Of a stretch of DNA of 64,000 nt, positions 9,130-17,427 are shown one piece after another; within the stretch, counting starts at the first letter, position 1; the number at the start of each line of letters is the position of its first letter. Location of the stretch: positions 60,305 to 124,304 of the forward strand of contig NZ_FNNC01000004.1 of assembly GCF_900106595.1 (NCBI RefSeq), in the 5' to 3' direction. The DNA comes from Marinococcus luteus. Lineage in GTDB: Bacteria; Bacillota; Bacilli; Bacillales; Marinococcaceae. The position numbers were made by a program, and so were the translations under genes. Below the pieces are notes generated by a model. That model saw only the letters and a list, made by a program, of their open reading frames with translations. It searched no databases and had not been told where the DNA came from.

Positions 9130-9368
9130 ACAAGCGTCCCCCTGTTACTTCGCTCTCGATTTCCTGCTTTTAATTTATTGTTCCCGGTTTTCGATCAGTT
9201 TATACAGTATTTATCCTGCAATACCGGCGAAATTTATTCACATCTCGATTTTTATTGATTCTTTCACTTTAACATACCATATTTTTACGTATGAATATTG
9301 ATACTGCTTTTCTCCTGCCCATATTTTCATGATATGGTAGAGAAAACACTACGGAGAGGGAGTTTCAT

Positions 9369-9836
9369 GTGGGGTATGTAGAAAACCTAAGGCGGCTCGT
9401 CGGAAAAGAAACAGTAATTCTCGTGGGCGCTCTCGTTATTGCAGAAAACGATGAAGGCCGTATTCTGCTGCAGGAAAGAACCAATCCCCCGGGAAGCTGG
9501 AGTTTTCCAGGAGGGTTAATGGAGCTCGGGGAAACGGCCGAAGAAACAGCAGTCCGGGAAACCCTGGAAGAAACAGGTCTCCATGCCGGCGGCCTCCACC
9601 TGTTTAATGTGTACTCCGGGGAGGATACGTTTGTGATTGCCCCGAACGGTGACCCTTTTTACTGTGTAATTGTTGCCTACACCGCTGATCATTTAGAAGG
9701 TACCATCCAGCCTGATCCTAATGAGTCAGCATCGGTGGCTTTTTTGGATCCTTCGGCCCTGCCTGAAACAATCGTAGACGGCCAGCAGGCGGTTATGAAG
9801 GAGTACCTGCGCAGCAGGCATTCAATTGATACGTAA
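9369..9836 (+). CDS. Nudix hydrolase
   Basis: 155-residue Nudix protein hydrolysing a nucleoside diphosphate linked to some other group; the substrate is not evident. The Nudix box G49-x5-E55-x7-R63-E64-x-x-E67-E68-x-G70 is complete, and FPGGLMELGE and REGxxEE-like residues needed for Mg2+ are in place. The start is GTG at 9369 with GGAGAGGGAG seven bases upstream. An ATG lies two bases earlier in another frame but stops after four codons. Ends in a bidirectional terminator shared with cgoX. Confidence 0.9.
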   Translation: MGYVENLRRLVGKETVILVGALVIAENDEGRILLQERTNPPGSWSFPGGLMELGETAEETAVRETLEETGLHAGGLHLFNVYSGEDTFVIAPNGDPFYCVIVAYTADHLEGTIQPDPNESASVAFLDPSALPETIVDGQQAVMKEYLRSRHSIDT

Positions 9837-9875
9837 AAAAGCACGCCTTTTCCTTTTGGAAGAGGCGTGCTTTTA
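9836..9875. terminator. Bidirectional terminator between the Nudix gene and cgoX
   Basis: Stem AAAAAAGCACGCCT-TTT with matching AGAGGCGTGCTTTT arm. T-runs flank both sides; the cgoX stop codon lies inside its right arm. Confidence 0.88.
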
Positions 9876-11258
9876 AATACTTTTGTACAGAGCTTCGGCA
9901 GTATTAATCCCGTTTTGAATGCAGGCGCCGATACCAACCCCGTAATACGAAGCACCGGCCACGTGAACACCTGGAAACTTCTCTTTCAGAAGCCTTTCAA
10001 GCTCTTCGACAGCTGACTGATGCCCGATGTGATAATTTGGCATCAGCTGTTCCCAGTCTGTTACTTCCAGCCTTACTGGCTCCTGTTCAATATGAAGGCT
10101 TTTCTTCAGGTCATTTAGCGCTGTCTGCTTTATCTGTTCTTCTCCTCCTTCCTGCATTCGTTGATACGCAGGCTTGGAGCTTTTGTAAAACAAACGCACC
10201 AGCACATTTTCCCCTTTCGAAGTATGGGTCCATTTCCGGTTGCTCCATGTGCATGCATTACATTCAAGATCGCTGTTCTCTGAAACGATAAATCCCGTCC
10301 CGTCCCGCGGCAGACTGTCTGGCGGCAGAGAAAAACCAGCATACACACTTAAAAGAGATGAACTCTGGAACTCGTTAAATGTTTTTGTCATCTCTTCATC
10401 CTGCAGCATATGTGCTGCAGTACGGTGCGGTGCAGCTATAACTATGGCGTCTGTGTGCAGGCTTTCTCCGCTGTCGAGATTCACCTGATACGCTTCGTCT
10501 TTCTTTTTGATATGCTCCACCTGCCGTCCAAACAGCACCTCTGTTTCGGTTAATTTTGAAAGCAGCGCCTCCGGCAGCGAAGACAAACCATTTTGGAAGG
10601 AAATGAATTTTTTCCCCCCACCCGCTCCGAATGTTTTTTTGTTTTTAGCAACTCCCCGCATGATGCTTCCAAAATCATTTTTATAATCCACCAGATACGG
10701 CAGCGTCGATGCCATAGTAAGTGAGTAAATATCCCCTGAATACACGCCGGACAAAACCGGTGCAATTTGGTTTTTCACCAGTTCACGGCCCAGAAAGGAT
10801 TCAAGGAACTCCCCTACCGAGCTTTCTTTCGTGAAGGTTTTATTCTTTTTTACGTAGTCCCCAAGTGCCCGAATCTTTCCTTTCCAGGAAATAAGCGGAC
10901 TTTTTAAAAGCGACACTGGGCCCGATGGAATGCCAAAGACTGCATCCTTCGGGAGCGGATACAGCTGATCTTTTACATACAGGTACGACACTCCGGTGCT
11001 GTTATACACCATTTCTTCTTCGAGTCCCACCTCTTTAACTAATGGAAGCACCGCGCTGTGCCTGGCTACAACAGAATCAGCCCCAGTCTCCATAATAAAA
11101 TCTTCATGATGGACGGTTCGTATTTTACCGCCTGCTTTTTCTTCTTTTTCCACAAGTGTCAATTCAATATCGCTGTTGCTTTCCAATTTCCATTTCTGCA
11201 GGTAATACATAATAGTGAGTCCTGTAATTCCCCCGCCAACTACGGTAATGCGTTTCAT
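9873..11258 (-). CDS. cgoX: Coproporphyrinogen III oxidase (HemY/CgoX)
   Basis: 461-residue FAD enzyme that oxidises coproporphyrinogen III to coproporphyrin III in the coproporphyrin-dependent haem pathway of Gram-positives. The N-terminal dinucleotide motif TVVGGGITGLTIMYYL, the LVEKEEKAGGKIRTV segment, and the C-terminal VHVAGASYYGVGIGACIQNG FAD motif are typical of HemY. Start chosen at MKRITVVGGG with AGGAAGG upstream; an earlier in-frame ATG (11279) overlaps that RBS and has none itself. It usually sits with hemE and hemH (cpfC), but neither is adjacent here. Confidence 0.92.
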   Translation of the reverse strand: MKRITVVGGGITGLTIMYYLQKWKLESNSDIELTLVEKEEKAGGKIRTVHHEDFIMETGADSVVARHSAVLPLVKEVGLEEEMVYNSTGVSYLYVKDQLYPLPKDAVFGIPSGPVSLLKSPLISWKGKIRALGDYVKKNKTFTKESSVGEFLESFLGRELVKNQIAPVLSGVYSGDIYSLTMASTLPYLVDYKNDFGSIMRGVAKNKKTFGAGGGKKFISFQNGLSSLPEALLSKLTETEVLFGRQVEHIKKKDEAYQVNLDSGESLHTDAIVIAAPHRTAAHMLQDEEMTKTFNEFQSSSLLSVYAGFSLPPDSLPRDGTGFIVSENSDLECNACTWSNRKWTHTSKGENVLVRLFYKSSKPAYQRMQEGGEEQIKQTALNDLKKSLHIEQEPVRLEVTDWEQLMPNYHIGHQSAVEELERLLKEKFPGVHVAGASYYGVGIGACIQNGINTAEALYKSI

Positions 11259-11438
11259 CAGCCTTCCTCTTTTCTGCATTCTAACGATTTTATCCTCTAT
11301 CTAAAATTATGCCGCCGTTCTTTATTTCATGCAAATATATAAATAATTTCATGCATTCGTTTACAAATGTTTACAAAGAGACAGGAACAGGTATTGGTAT
11401 CAGGCTGAGACCTGCTATTTTTGAAAGGAGAAATACCT

Positions 11439-12260
11439 ATGGGAAAATTAAATGGAAAAACAGCAGTTATAACTGGTGCTGCGAACGGGATTGGAAAGGC
11501 CACGGCTGCGGTGTTTGCAGAAGAAGGAGCAGAAGTTGTTTGCGCTGATGTGAATGAAAACGATTTGCTTGAGACTGTCTCTTCCATCAATAATAATAAC
11601 GGCAAAGCTGCTTCTGTTAAGCTTGACGTTTCAAGCGAATCAAGTGTTCAGGAGTTTGCAGAACATGTGAAAAGCACTTATGGTACCATCGATGTTTTAT
11701 TCAATAATGCCGGTATCGATCAGGAGGGTGGCAAACTTCATGAATATCCGGTCGAATTATTCGATCAGATTATGAGTGTTGATCTGCGGGGGACCTTTTT
11801 AGTGAGCAAATATATAATACCGTTAATGCTTGAAAACGGCGGCTCTATTATCAACGTCTCTTCCATGTCCGGACTCGCTGCTGACCTGGACCGTTCAGGC
11901 TATAACGCGGCCAAAGGCGGTATCACGAATATGACGAAAGCAATGGCGATTGATTACGGCCGTAATAAAATCAGGGCGAATGCCCTCGCTCCCGGGACTA
12001 TTGAAACTCCGTTGGTTGATGACCTTGCCGGCAGCCAAGAGGAAGAAAGCGGCCGGCAGTTCCGCGAGGCACAAAAATGGGTGACTCCAATGGGACGACT
12101 TGGAGATCCCCGGGAAATGGCTACGGTAGCTCTTTTTCTTGCCTCGGATGATAGTTCTTTTGTTACTGGGGAAACTATTTTAGCTGATGGGGGGCTGATG
12201 GCCTACACCTGGCCGGGCAAAATGCTGTTTGAACAAGGATGGAAGGAAAGCACTGAATAG
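11439..12260 (+). CDS. SDR family NAD(P)-dependent oxidoreductase
   Basis: 273-residue classical short-chain dehydrogenase. Cofactor motif TGAANGIGKA near residues 11-20, the acidic CADVNEND stretch after strand two (suggesting NAD preference), the NNAG motif, catalytic Ser in INVSSMSG and Tyr-x3-Lys in YNAAKGG. C-terminal AxFLASDDSSFVTGETILADGG is the usual family ending. The substrate is unknown. ATG 11439 follows AAAGGAG. The upstream region carries two pairs of helically spaced direct repeats (see findings). Monocistronic with its own hairpin. Confidence 0.9.
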   Translation: MGKLNGKTAVITGAANGIGKATAAVFAEEGAEVVCADVNENDLLETVSSINNNNGKAASVKLDVSSESSVQEFAEHVKSTYGTIDVLFNNAGIDQEGGKLHEYPVELFDQIMSVDLRGTFLVSKYIIPLMLENGGSIINVSSMSGLAADLDRSGYNAAKGGITNMTKAMAIDYGRNKIRANALAPGTIETPLVDDLAGSQEEESGRQFREAQKWVTPMGRLGDPREMATVALFLASDDSSFVTGETILADGGLMAYTWPGKMLFEQGWKESTE

Positions 12261-12271
12261 CTTATCATAAC

Positions 12272-12311
12272 TAAGAGCCGCTTTATGTCCCCTGGCATAA
12301 AACGGCTCTTA
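12272..12311 (+). terminator. Terminator of the SDR gene
   Basis: Stem TAAGAGCCG-x-TTTATG paired with CATAAA-x-CGGCTCTTA, loop about eight bases, followed by ACCTTTTCTT. Confidence 0.7.
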
Positions 12312-12357
12312 CCTTTTCTTATTCAATCTATTTTTTCTAAAGCTGTATGTGTAAGCT

Positions 12358-12543
12358 TTAAGCTTCATCGTACGTATATCGCACTACATATTTATTGGAG
12401 CGCAGCTTTCTTATTTCTACGAGCGGGCCCAGTTCGTATCCGTTGTGCCAGTTTTCTTCCAGCTTTGCTTTGAGGCAGCCGGCTTGAAACTTTGAATGGA
12501 AGGTCTTTTTCCAGTATATCCAACGTGGTTTGGTTTCTTGCAC
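12358..12543 (-). CDS. Small hypothetical protein, 61 residues
   Basis: Unrecognised 61-residue protein starting at GTG with AAAGGAG about eleven bases upstream. It is basic and aromatic-rich (KPRWIYWKKTF, ENWHNGYELGP, NKYVVRYTYDEA), has one cysteine and no membrane segment or signal peptide; the composition looks like a compact soluble beta-rich or nucleic-acid-binding mini-protein, but no function can be stated. It lies between the SDR and a YutG-type gene and is transcribed on the minus strand. Support is the RBS and coding-like composition only. Confidence 0.6.
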   Translation of the reverse strand: MQETKPRWIYWKKTFHSKFQAGCLKAKLEENWHNGYELGPLVEIRKLRSNKYVVRYTYDEA

Positions 12544-12644
12544 TAGAATTTCTACTCCTTTATCGTATATTTAAGTTTGCTTTTTCTCTACATATTGTAC
12601 TCCCAATTGCTTTATTTGTTAAGCACAATGATTATCTACACAAA

Positions 12645-12672
12645 AACCCCGCAGCCAAAAAACTGCGGGGTT
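12645..12672 (-). terminator. Terminator of the YutG-type gene
   Basis: Stem AACCCCGCAG/CTGCGGGGTT, with a T-run on the minus strand. It precedes the small 61-residue gene, which therefore probably has its own promoter. Confidence 0.85.
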
Positions 12673-12686
12673 ACTTATTTTAACTT

Positions 12687-13241
12687 TCAGCCGATCAATT
12701 CTTCATCCTCCCGGTGTTTAATCTGCTTGCTCGTGCGCTCTTCTTCCTTATCACGCATCCGGTGGGCAAGACGTGCAGAAGCACTCGAAGCAATGCTTGC
12801 GACCAGATCATCCAAAAAGGTATGCACTTTGTCTTCGCTCGTATCCAAATCGTTAATAATACCGTCTTTGGCTTTATCCAAATATCCAAATGTGGTAACG
12901 GCTATACTTCCGAACCCAAATACCGAACCAAGCGCCACCGTTTCGTCAATACCAAATAGGCCTTCATCCGTATCAACCAGTGACTGCAGAGGCTCAGACA
13001 GCTGGTTATTTTCAGCCAGCTTGTCGATTTCCACGCCCACTAAGATAGCATGCTGAATTTCTCTTTTATACAATACAGCATCCACGCTTTCCAGGCAGTC
13101 GTCCATTGTCAGATTTGGTGCGTATTTTGCCTGCATATTATATACGATATCTGCAATGTCCTGAAGGGAAACTCCACGCTCCTCGAGCATATCCCTTGCT
13201 GCTTTTTCTACTTTTTCACTTGAAACTTTTTCTTTAGTCAT
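12687..13241 (-). CDS. Phosphatidylglycerophosphatase A-like protein (YutG family)
   Basis: 184-residue protein of the PgpA/YutG family. PgpA in proteobacteria removes phosphate from phosphatidylglycerophosphate; the Bacillus YutG-type is soluble and its activity is less settled. Conserved core: ESVDAVLYKREIQHAILVGVEID, DEGLFGIDETVALGSVFGFGSIAVTTFGYLDK, then a charged C-terminal tail. Acidic Asp/Glu residues in the DEGLFGIDE segment probably bind Mg2+. RBS AAAGGAGG. Monocistronic. Confidence 0.85.
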   Translation of the reverse strand: MTKEKVSSEKVEKAARDMLEERGVSLQDIADIVYNMQAKYAPNLTMDDCLESVDAVLYKREIQHAILVGVEIDKLAENNQLSEPLQSLVDTDEGLFGIDETVALGSVFGFGSIAVTTFGYLDKAKDGIINDLDTSEDKVHTFLDDLVASIASSASARLAHRMRDKEEERTSKQIKHREDEELIG

Positions 13242-13368
13242 ATTGCTGCCTCCTTTGTCGAGTGCAATCCGGAATACATAAAAGCCCTTAAAATTATGTT
13301 ACAATAGCTATTGCAACAATAAGGGACTCCACCAATACTATTTCCCTATGAAAGGATTGTGAAACGTT

Positions 13369-14094
13369 ATGGACGGCACCCAGCAGGATGTCACATTTCA
13401 CAGTGAAATATTGGATCACTCGTTTGATTTACGTATTTATACCCCGGATGGATTCACTCCTATGTCTACATACCATTTAATCATCGCCCAAGACGGTAAG
13501 GATTACTTCCGGCTCGGCCATTTAGTCCGCTACGCCGAACAGGCGATGGAGGAAGGAGCTCCCGACACAGTAATCGTCGGCGTGCCCTATCCTTCTGTGC
13601 GCCAGCGACGAAACTGGTACCATCCCGATGAGGACGGCCATAATGATTATCTTCAATTTATGGCCTCAGAACTCCTTCCATTTATGGAAAAAGAGTATCA
13701 CGCTGAGTCTTCACCTGAAGCGAGGACCCTGCTTGGCGATTCACTCGGAGGTACAGTTTCTTTAATGGCTTCTCTCCGCTATCCTAACATTTTTCAGCGG
13801 GTCGTAATGCATTCCCCGCTTGTTAACGAAACGGTATTCAATGCCCTGAAAAACTCAGAGGACTGGCCTTCCTTTACGATGTACCATACCATTGGAACTG
13901 AAGAGCAGGAAGTAGACACGACAGCTGGTACGGTCGAAGATTTTCTGAAACCAAACCGTGATTTGTACGAATACCTTTCCGTCAAAGCGTCCCACTATCA
14001 TTATAAAGAACTCGAGGGCGGGCATTTATGGAAGGTGTGGGAGCAGGACGTGCTTCATTCGCTTGCTTACATGTTTGATATTGAACTAGATTGA
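13369..14094 (+). CDS. Putative esterase (YjcH-like, esterase D family)
   Basis: 241-residue alpha/beta hydrolase of the putative-esterase family. The nucleophile elbow is GDSLGG and the catalytic His lies in EGGHLWKVWEQ near the C-terminus; an oxyanion strand LIIAQDGKDYF is present. Similarity and the adjacent acetyltransferase gene recall the B. subtilis yjcH/yjcF pair, where the esterase is next to a GNAT protein. The substrate is unknown. ATG 13369 has AAAGGA somewhat far upstream (about 13 bases). The acetyltransferase gene starts 16 bases after the stop, so the two are probably co-transcribed. Confidence 0.87.
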   Translation: MDGTQQDVTFHSEILDHSFDLRIYTPDGFTPMSTYHLIIAQDGKDYFRLGHLVRYAEQAMEEGAPDTVIVGVPYPSVRQRRNWYHPDEDGHNDYLQFMASELLPFMEKEYHAESSPEARTLLGDSLGGTVSLMASLRYPNIFQRVVMHSPLVNETVFNALKNSEDWPSFTMYHTIGTEEQEVDTTAGTVEDFLKPNRDLYEYLSVKASHYHYKELEGGHLWKVWEQDVLHSLAYMFDIELD

Positions 14095-14110
14095 GGAAGG
14101 ACTGCGTTTT

Positions 14111-14542
14111 ATGATTGAAGTGTACGAAGTAAGTAACAGGCAGCAGCTCGAAGATGCCTTCCGTGTCCGTTTTGACGTTTTCGTCGAGGAACAGAACGTG
14201 CCTGAGGAAGAAGAAATTGATGAATTTGAAGAAGAAGCTGTCCATTTCGTCGTATATGACGGCGAGCAGGCAATTGGAGCATCCCGGCTCCGGCTTGAAG
14301 AGGACTACGCTAAAGCGGAACGTGTATGTATTTACTCTTCCTTCCGCGGGACCGGAAGCGGCCGTCTGCTCATGCAGGCCATGGAGTATAAAGCGCTGGA
14401 AATGGAAAAGCCCGTCATGAAGCTCAACGCACAAAAGTATGCTTCCGGCTTTTATCAATCCCTCGGATACGAAGTCACCTCCGGAGAGTTTATGGATGCC
14501 GGGATCCCTCATGTGGAAATGAAAAAGTCACTTAGCTGGTGA
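14111..14542 (+). CDS. GNAT family N-acetyltransferase (YjcF-like)
   Basis: 143-residue single-domain GNAT protein using acetyl-CoA to acetylate an unidentified amine. It has the YjcF-type opening with FRVRFDVFVEEQNVPEEEEIDEFE, an acetyl-CoA binding stretch VCIYSSFRGTGSGRLLMQAME (motif A, R/Q-x2-G-x-G/S) and the C-terminal ASGFYQSLGYEV strand. RBS GAGGAAGGA upstream. Second gene of a probable two-gene unit with the esterase. Confidence 0.88.
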   Translation: MIEVYEVSNRQQLEDAFRVRFDVFVEEQNVPEEEEIDEFEEEAVHFVVYDGEQAIGASRLRLEEDYAKAERVCIYSSFRGTGSGRLLMQAMEYKALEMEKPVMKLNAQKYASGFYQSLGYEVTSGEFMDAGIPHVEMKKSLSW

Positions 14543-14566
14543 GCAGAGATGCTCATCTTTTTTTCG
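14541..14566 (+). terminator. Probable terminator of the esterase-acetyltransferase unit
   Basis: Short GAGCA-GAGA-TGCTC hairpin followed by ATCTTTTTTTCG; the stem is only five base pairs. Confidence 0.5.
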
Positions 14567-15131
14567 TTTTCGACCGTCGTACCTTCACTCTTTTTTCTCC
14601 CCGTTGCTTTCGTATCCATTTAATAAACCGCCAAATTTTTTCATCGGCCCGCAGCCGTTCAATTGTGTTCAGCCTTACGGCCAGCTCTTTATTGCTGTAT
14701 AAAGCATGTATCTGACGATGACAGGCTTTGCACAGCCAGACAGTTGCACCGTGTGTTCCTCCTTCATCCTTTGGCACCAGGTGGTGCACCGTTCGTTCGA
14801 CTTCTTCTCTTCCGCAAAGCTCGCACGTCCCCACCGATTTTTCCTGTTTCAACCACTTTCCCTCCTTTTCCATAATAAAAAGAGAACTGCCGGACGGCAG
14901 CTCTCTCAGGCAAGCGTATGAATGCGCCGCCCTTTTTTTATTTTCTTCTTTTAAAATACGCTCAGCCCTCTTTTCGAGTGCCTTATACGCTTCCTGCTGC
15001 TCACTCGAATATCGTTTCGGCTCTACCGGCTGTACCCGCTGAACGCGGTGTACTTCAGGTTTTGCCGGCGGCTGCTGACGGTTGGCATAATTAACGGCTG
15101 AGGCATTAATATATGGAACTACAAGTGCCAT
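14553..15131 (-). CDS. HNH endonuclease domain protein
   Basis: 192-residue protein with a C-terminal zinc-ribbon HNH fold: CELCG (Cys103, Cys106), VHHLVPKDEGG (His116-His117), LCKACHRQIHALY (Cys134, Cys137, His138, His142). This resembles the YisB-type housekeeping HNH proteins, whose target is unknown. Unlike the roughly 100-residue YisB it has about 100 extra N-terminal residues: a hydrophobic start, a proline- and valine-rich linker (residues 20-40), then a highly charged helical stretch (42-68). The C-terminus is very basic, consistent with nucleic-acid binding. RBS is modest. No restriction or mobile genes adjoin it. Confidence 0.82.
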   Translation of the reverse strand: MALVVPYINASAVNYANRQQPPAKPEVHRVQRVQPVEPKRYSSEQQEAYKALEKRAERILKEENKKRAAHSYACLRELPSGSSLFIMEKEGKWLKQEKSVGTCELCGREEVERTVHHLVPKDEGGTHGATVWLCKACHRQIHALYSNKELAVRLNTIERLRADEKIWRFIKWIRKQRGEKRVKVRRSKTKKR

Positions 15132-15229
15132 GTTCAGACCCTACTCCACTGGTTACAAGCATGGATTGCTGAAAAAATGATCACTAGTATTCTTTACCCT
15201 TGTTTCCATATATTAAGCATTTCAGAACG

Positions 15230-17266
15230 TTATTTAATCGTAATAATATCGTCTTCCTCCGCCCGAACCGTTTTTCCACTCTCTACACTGACAGTATATT
15301 CTTTATCCAGATTGGTGAACACTACTGGTGTCGTTGTAGAAGCTGCTTCCTGGCGGATTTTCCCAAGGTCAGCTTTAACAAGTATATCTCCCTGCTTTAC
15401 CTTATCGTTTTCTGTTACAAAAACCTCGAAGCCTTCGCCTTTCATATTTACCGTATCCAGACCGATATGGATGAGAATCTCTGTGCCTTCGTCGGTCTGC
15501 ATCCCTACAGCGTGTTTCGTCGGGAACACAGTAGTAATAGTACCATCGGCAGGCGCATGGAAGGTGCCTTCTTCCGGCACAATTGCAAATCCGTCTCCCA
15601 TCATTTTTCCGGAAAACACTTCATCTTCCACTTCATCGATACGGATCAACCGGCCGGTGGCCGGACTTGTAATAGACATGGCCTGGATATCTTCAGCAGA
15701 AGCAGTATCCATTACAGTAGCTGCTGCTTCTTTTTCTGCTATCGGTTCAGGCGTTTTTCCTGCAATAACGTCCTGCATCTGAGATTTAATCGAATCTGAT
15801 TTTGGACCAAAAATCGCCTGAACGTTATTGCCGACTTCCATCACACCGGAAGCACCCAGTGCTTTGAGCTGATCTTTATTCACTTTATCTTTTTCATTGA
15901 CTGTGATCCTAAGCCTTGTGATGCAGGCGTCCAGGTGTTTCAAGTTTTCCTGGCCGCCAAACGCAGCGATGATTTCTCTTGGCAGTTCCTCATCAGAAGC
16001 TGCACCAGACATTCCAGCGGCGCCTTCTGCAGCAGCTTCGCGTCCCGGAGTCATCAGGTTGAATTTTTGAATAGCAAACCGGAATCCGAAGTAATAAATT
16101 AACGCAAAGCATAGTCCCACCGGAATAACGAGCCACCATTCTGTCCGGTTTGGCACGATTCCGAAGAGCAGAAAGTCGATAACCCCTCCGGAGAAGGTCA
16201 TGCCAATTTTGACATCAAGCAGCTGCATAATCATAAAGGAAAATCCGGCAAAAATCGCGTGAATCGCAAACAAAAGCGGTGCTACAAACAAGAAGCTGAA
16301 TTCAAGCGGCTCAGTAATACCTGTCAGAAACGAAGTCAATGCCGCTGAACCCATGATACCTGCGACCATCTTTTTATTTTCCGGACGGGCACAGTGGTAA
16401 ATTGCGAGGGCCGCAGCCGGAAGACCGAACATCATGAACGGGAATTTCCCTGTCATGAACGTTCCGGCAGTAAATGGCACACCGTCTTTCATCTGTTCAA
16501 AGAAAATCCGCTGGTCACCATTGACCGTTTCTCCCGCCTCGTTCACATAGCTTCCAAATTCGAACCAGAACGGTGAATAGAAAATGTGGTGCAGGCCGAA
16601 TGGTACGAGGGAACGTTCCAGCACACCGAAAATAAATGCGGAGAGCGTTTGGTTTGATTCTGTCACATAGAGGGACAGGGAATTCAATCCGCTTTGAATT
16701 GGAGGCCAAACGAGTGTCAAAGCAGCACCGATAACCAGACCGCCAACAGCGGTAGCAATCGGTACAAATCTTTTTCCTGCGAAAAATCCTAAGTAGGTTG
16801 GCAGATTAATATTATAAAAGCGTTGGTACATCACTGCTCCTAATATACCGGCGATAATTCCTCCAAACACCCCTGTCTGAAGTGTGGGAATGCCCAGTAC
16901 TGACGCGTAGCCCGGCTCTTCAAGCATATCTGTATTAACACTTAATAATACGCTCATCGTAACGTTTATAATCATAAACCCAATCAGTGCGGCAAGAGCT
17001 GCAACCCCGTCTCCTGCCAGGCCGAGTGCTACACCAACCGCAAATAACACCGCTAAATTATCAAATACTACCCCGCCAGCTTCCGACATCAACTCGGCAA
17101 TTAATTCTGCCGGAGCAGAAGTCAGAAATGGCAGCAGTTCGATCATTTGCTCTTCCTGCATGGCGGTACCGATAGCAAGAAGCAGGCCGGCCGCTGGAAG
17201 AAGGGCAACCGGAAGCATCAGGGCGCGCCCGATACGCTGAAGTACGCCAAATGACTGTTTCCACAT
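15230..17266 (-). CDS. ptsG: PTS glucose transporter subunit IICBA
   Basis: 678-residue glucose-class phosphotransferase permease imports and phosphorylates glucose. Domain order IIC (about 1-405, membrane, with GITEPLEFSF), IIB (about 425-505, phospho-Cys448 in DACITRLRITV) and IIA (about 520-678, His585 and phospho-His600 in ILIHIGLDTVNM). The start is MWKQSFGVLQRIG with AGGAGAG seven bases upstream; the in-frame extension upstream is the leader RNA. Expression is controlled by GlcT-dependent antitermination, since the leader holds a RAT element overlapping an intrinsic terminator. glcT lies directly upstream. Confidence 0.95.
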   Translation of the reverse strand: MWKQSFGVLQRIGRALMLPVALLPAAGLLLAIGTAMQEEQMIELLPFLTSAPAELIAELMSEAGGVVFDNLAVLFAVGVALGLAGDGVAALAALIGFMIINVTMSVLLSVNTDMLEEPGYASVLGIPTLQTGVFGGIIAGILGAVMYQRFYNINLPTYLGFFAGKRFVPIATAVGGLVIGAALTLVWPPIQSGLNSLSLYVTESNQTLSAFIFGVLERSLVPFGLHHIFYSPFWFEFGSYVNEAGETVNGDQRIFFEQMKDGVPFTAGTFMTGKFPFMMFGLPAAALAIYHCARPENKKMVAGIMGSAALTSFLTGITEPLEFSFLFVAPLLFAIHAIFAGFSFMIMQLLDVKIGMTFSGGVIDFLLFGIVPNRTEWWLVIPVGLCFALIYYFGFRFAIQKFNLMTPGREAAAEGAAGMSGAASDEELPREIIAAFGGQENLKHLDACITRLRITVNEKDKVNKDQLKALGASGVMEVGNNVQAIFGPKSDSIKSQMQDVIAGKTPEPIAEKEAAATVMDTASAEDIQAMSITSPATGRLIRIDEVEDEVFSGKMMGDGFAIVPEEGTFHAPADGTITTVFPTKHAVGMQTDEGTEILIHIGLDTVNMKGEGFEVFVTENDKVKQGDILVKADLGKIRQEAASTTTPVVFTNLDKEYTVSVESGKTVRAEEDDIITIK

Positions 17267-17326
17267 ATGTATCTCTCCTAACTGTTTTTTTGGAAGGCTC
17301 ATAATTGACCACAGGTCCCAGCGCAT

Positions 17327-17427
17327 AAAAAAAGGCATGAGAGATACACTAATCGCGAGGTCACAAAGAGAAAAGAAGCTGGTTCTTTCTCCCTTTGGTT
17401 TAAACGCGATCAGCATTCTCTCATGCC
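17327..17427 (-). terminator. Conditional terminator in the ptsG leader
   Basis: In the ptsG leader the arm GGCATGAGAGA (17417-17427, minus sense) pairs perfectly with TCTCTCATGCC (17334-17344), followed by seven T. The roughly 70-nt interior forms further nested pairing (ATCGCG/CGCGAT and a purine-rich arm against TTCTTTTCTCTTT). The proximal arm overlaps the 3' part of the RAT element, so the two structures are mutually exclusive, as in GlcT-controlled ptsG. Confidence 0.88.

Noticed and set aside
11400..11440. GGCTGAGA motif before the SDR gene, resembling part of a TPP riboswitch
   Set aside because: Only the CTGAGA piece is present; the GAACCTGATC segment and the supporting helices are missing, and the gene is not thiamine-related.
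15177..15799. Two roughly 200-codon plus-strand frames over the ptsG IIA domain
   Set aside because: Both are antisense shadows of the conserved IIA and IIB domains of PtsG.
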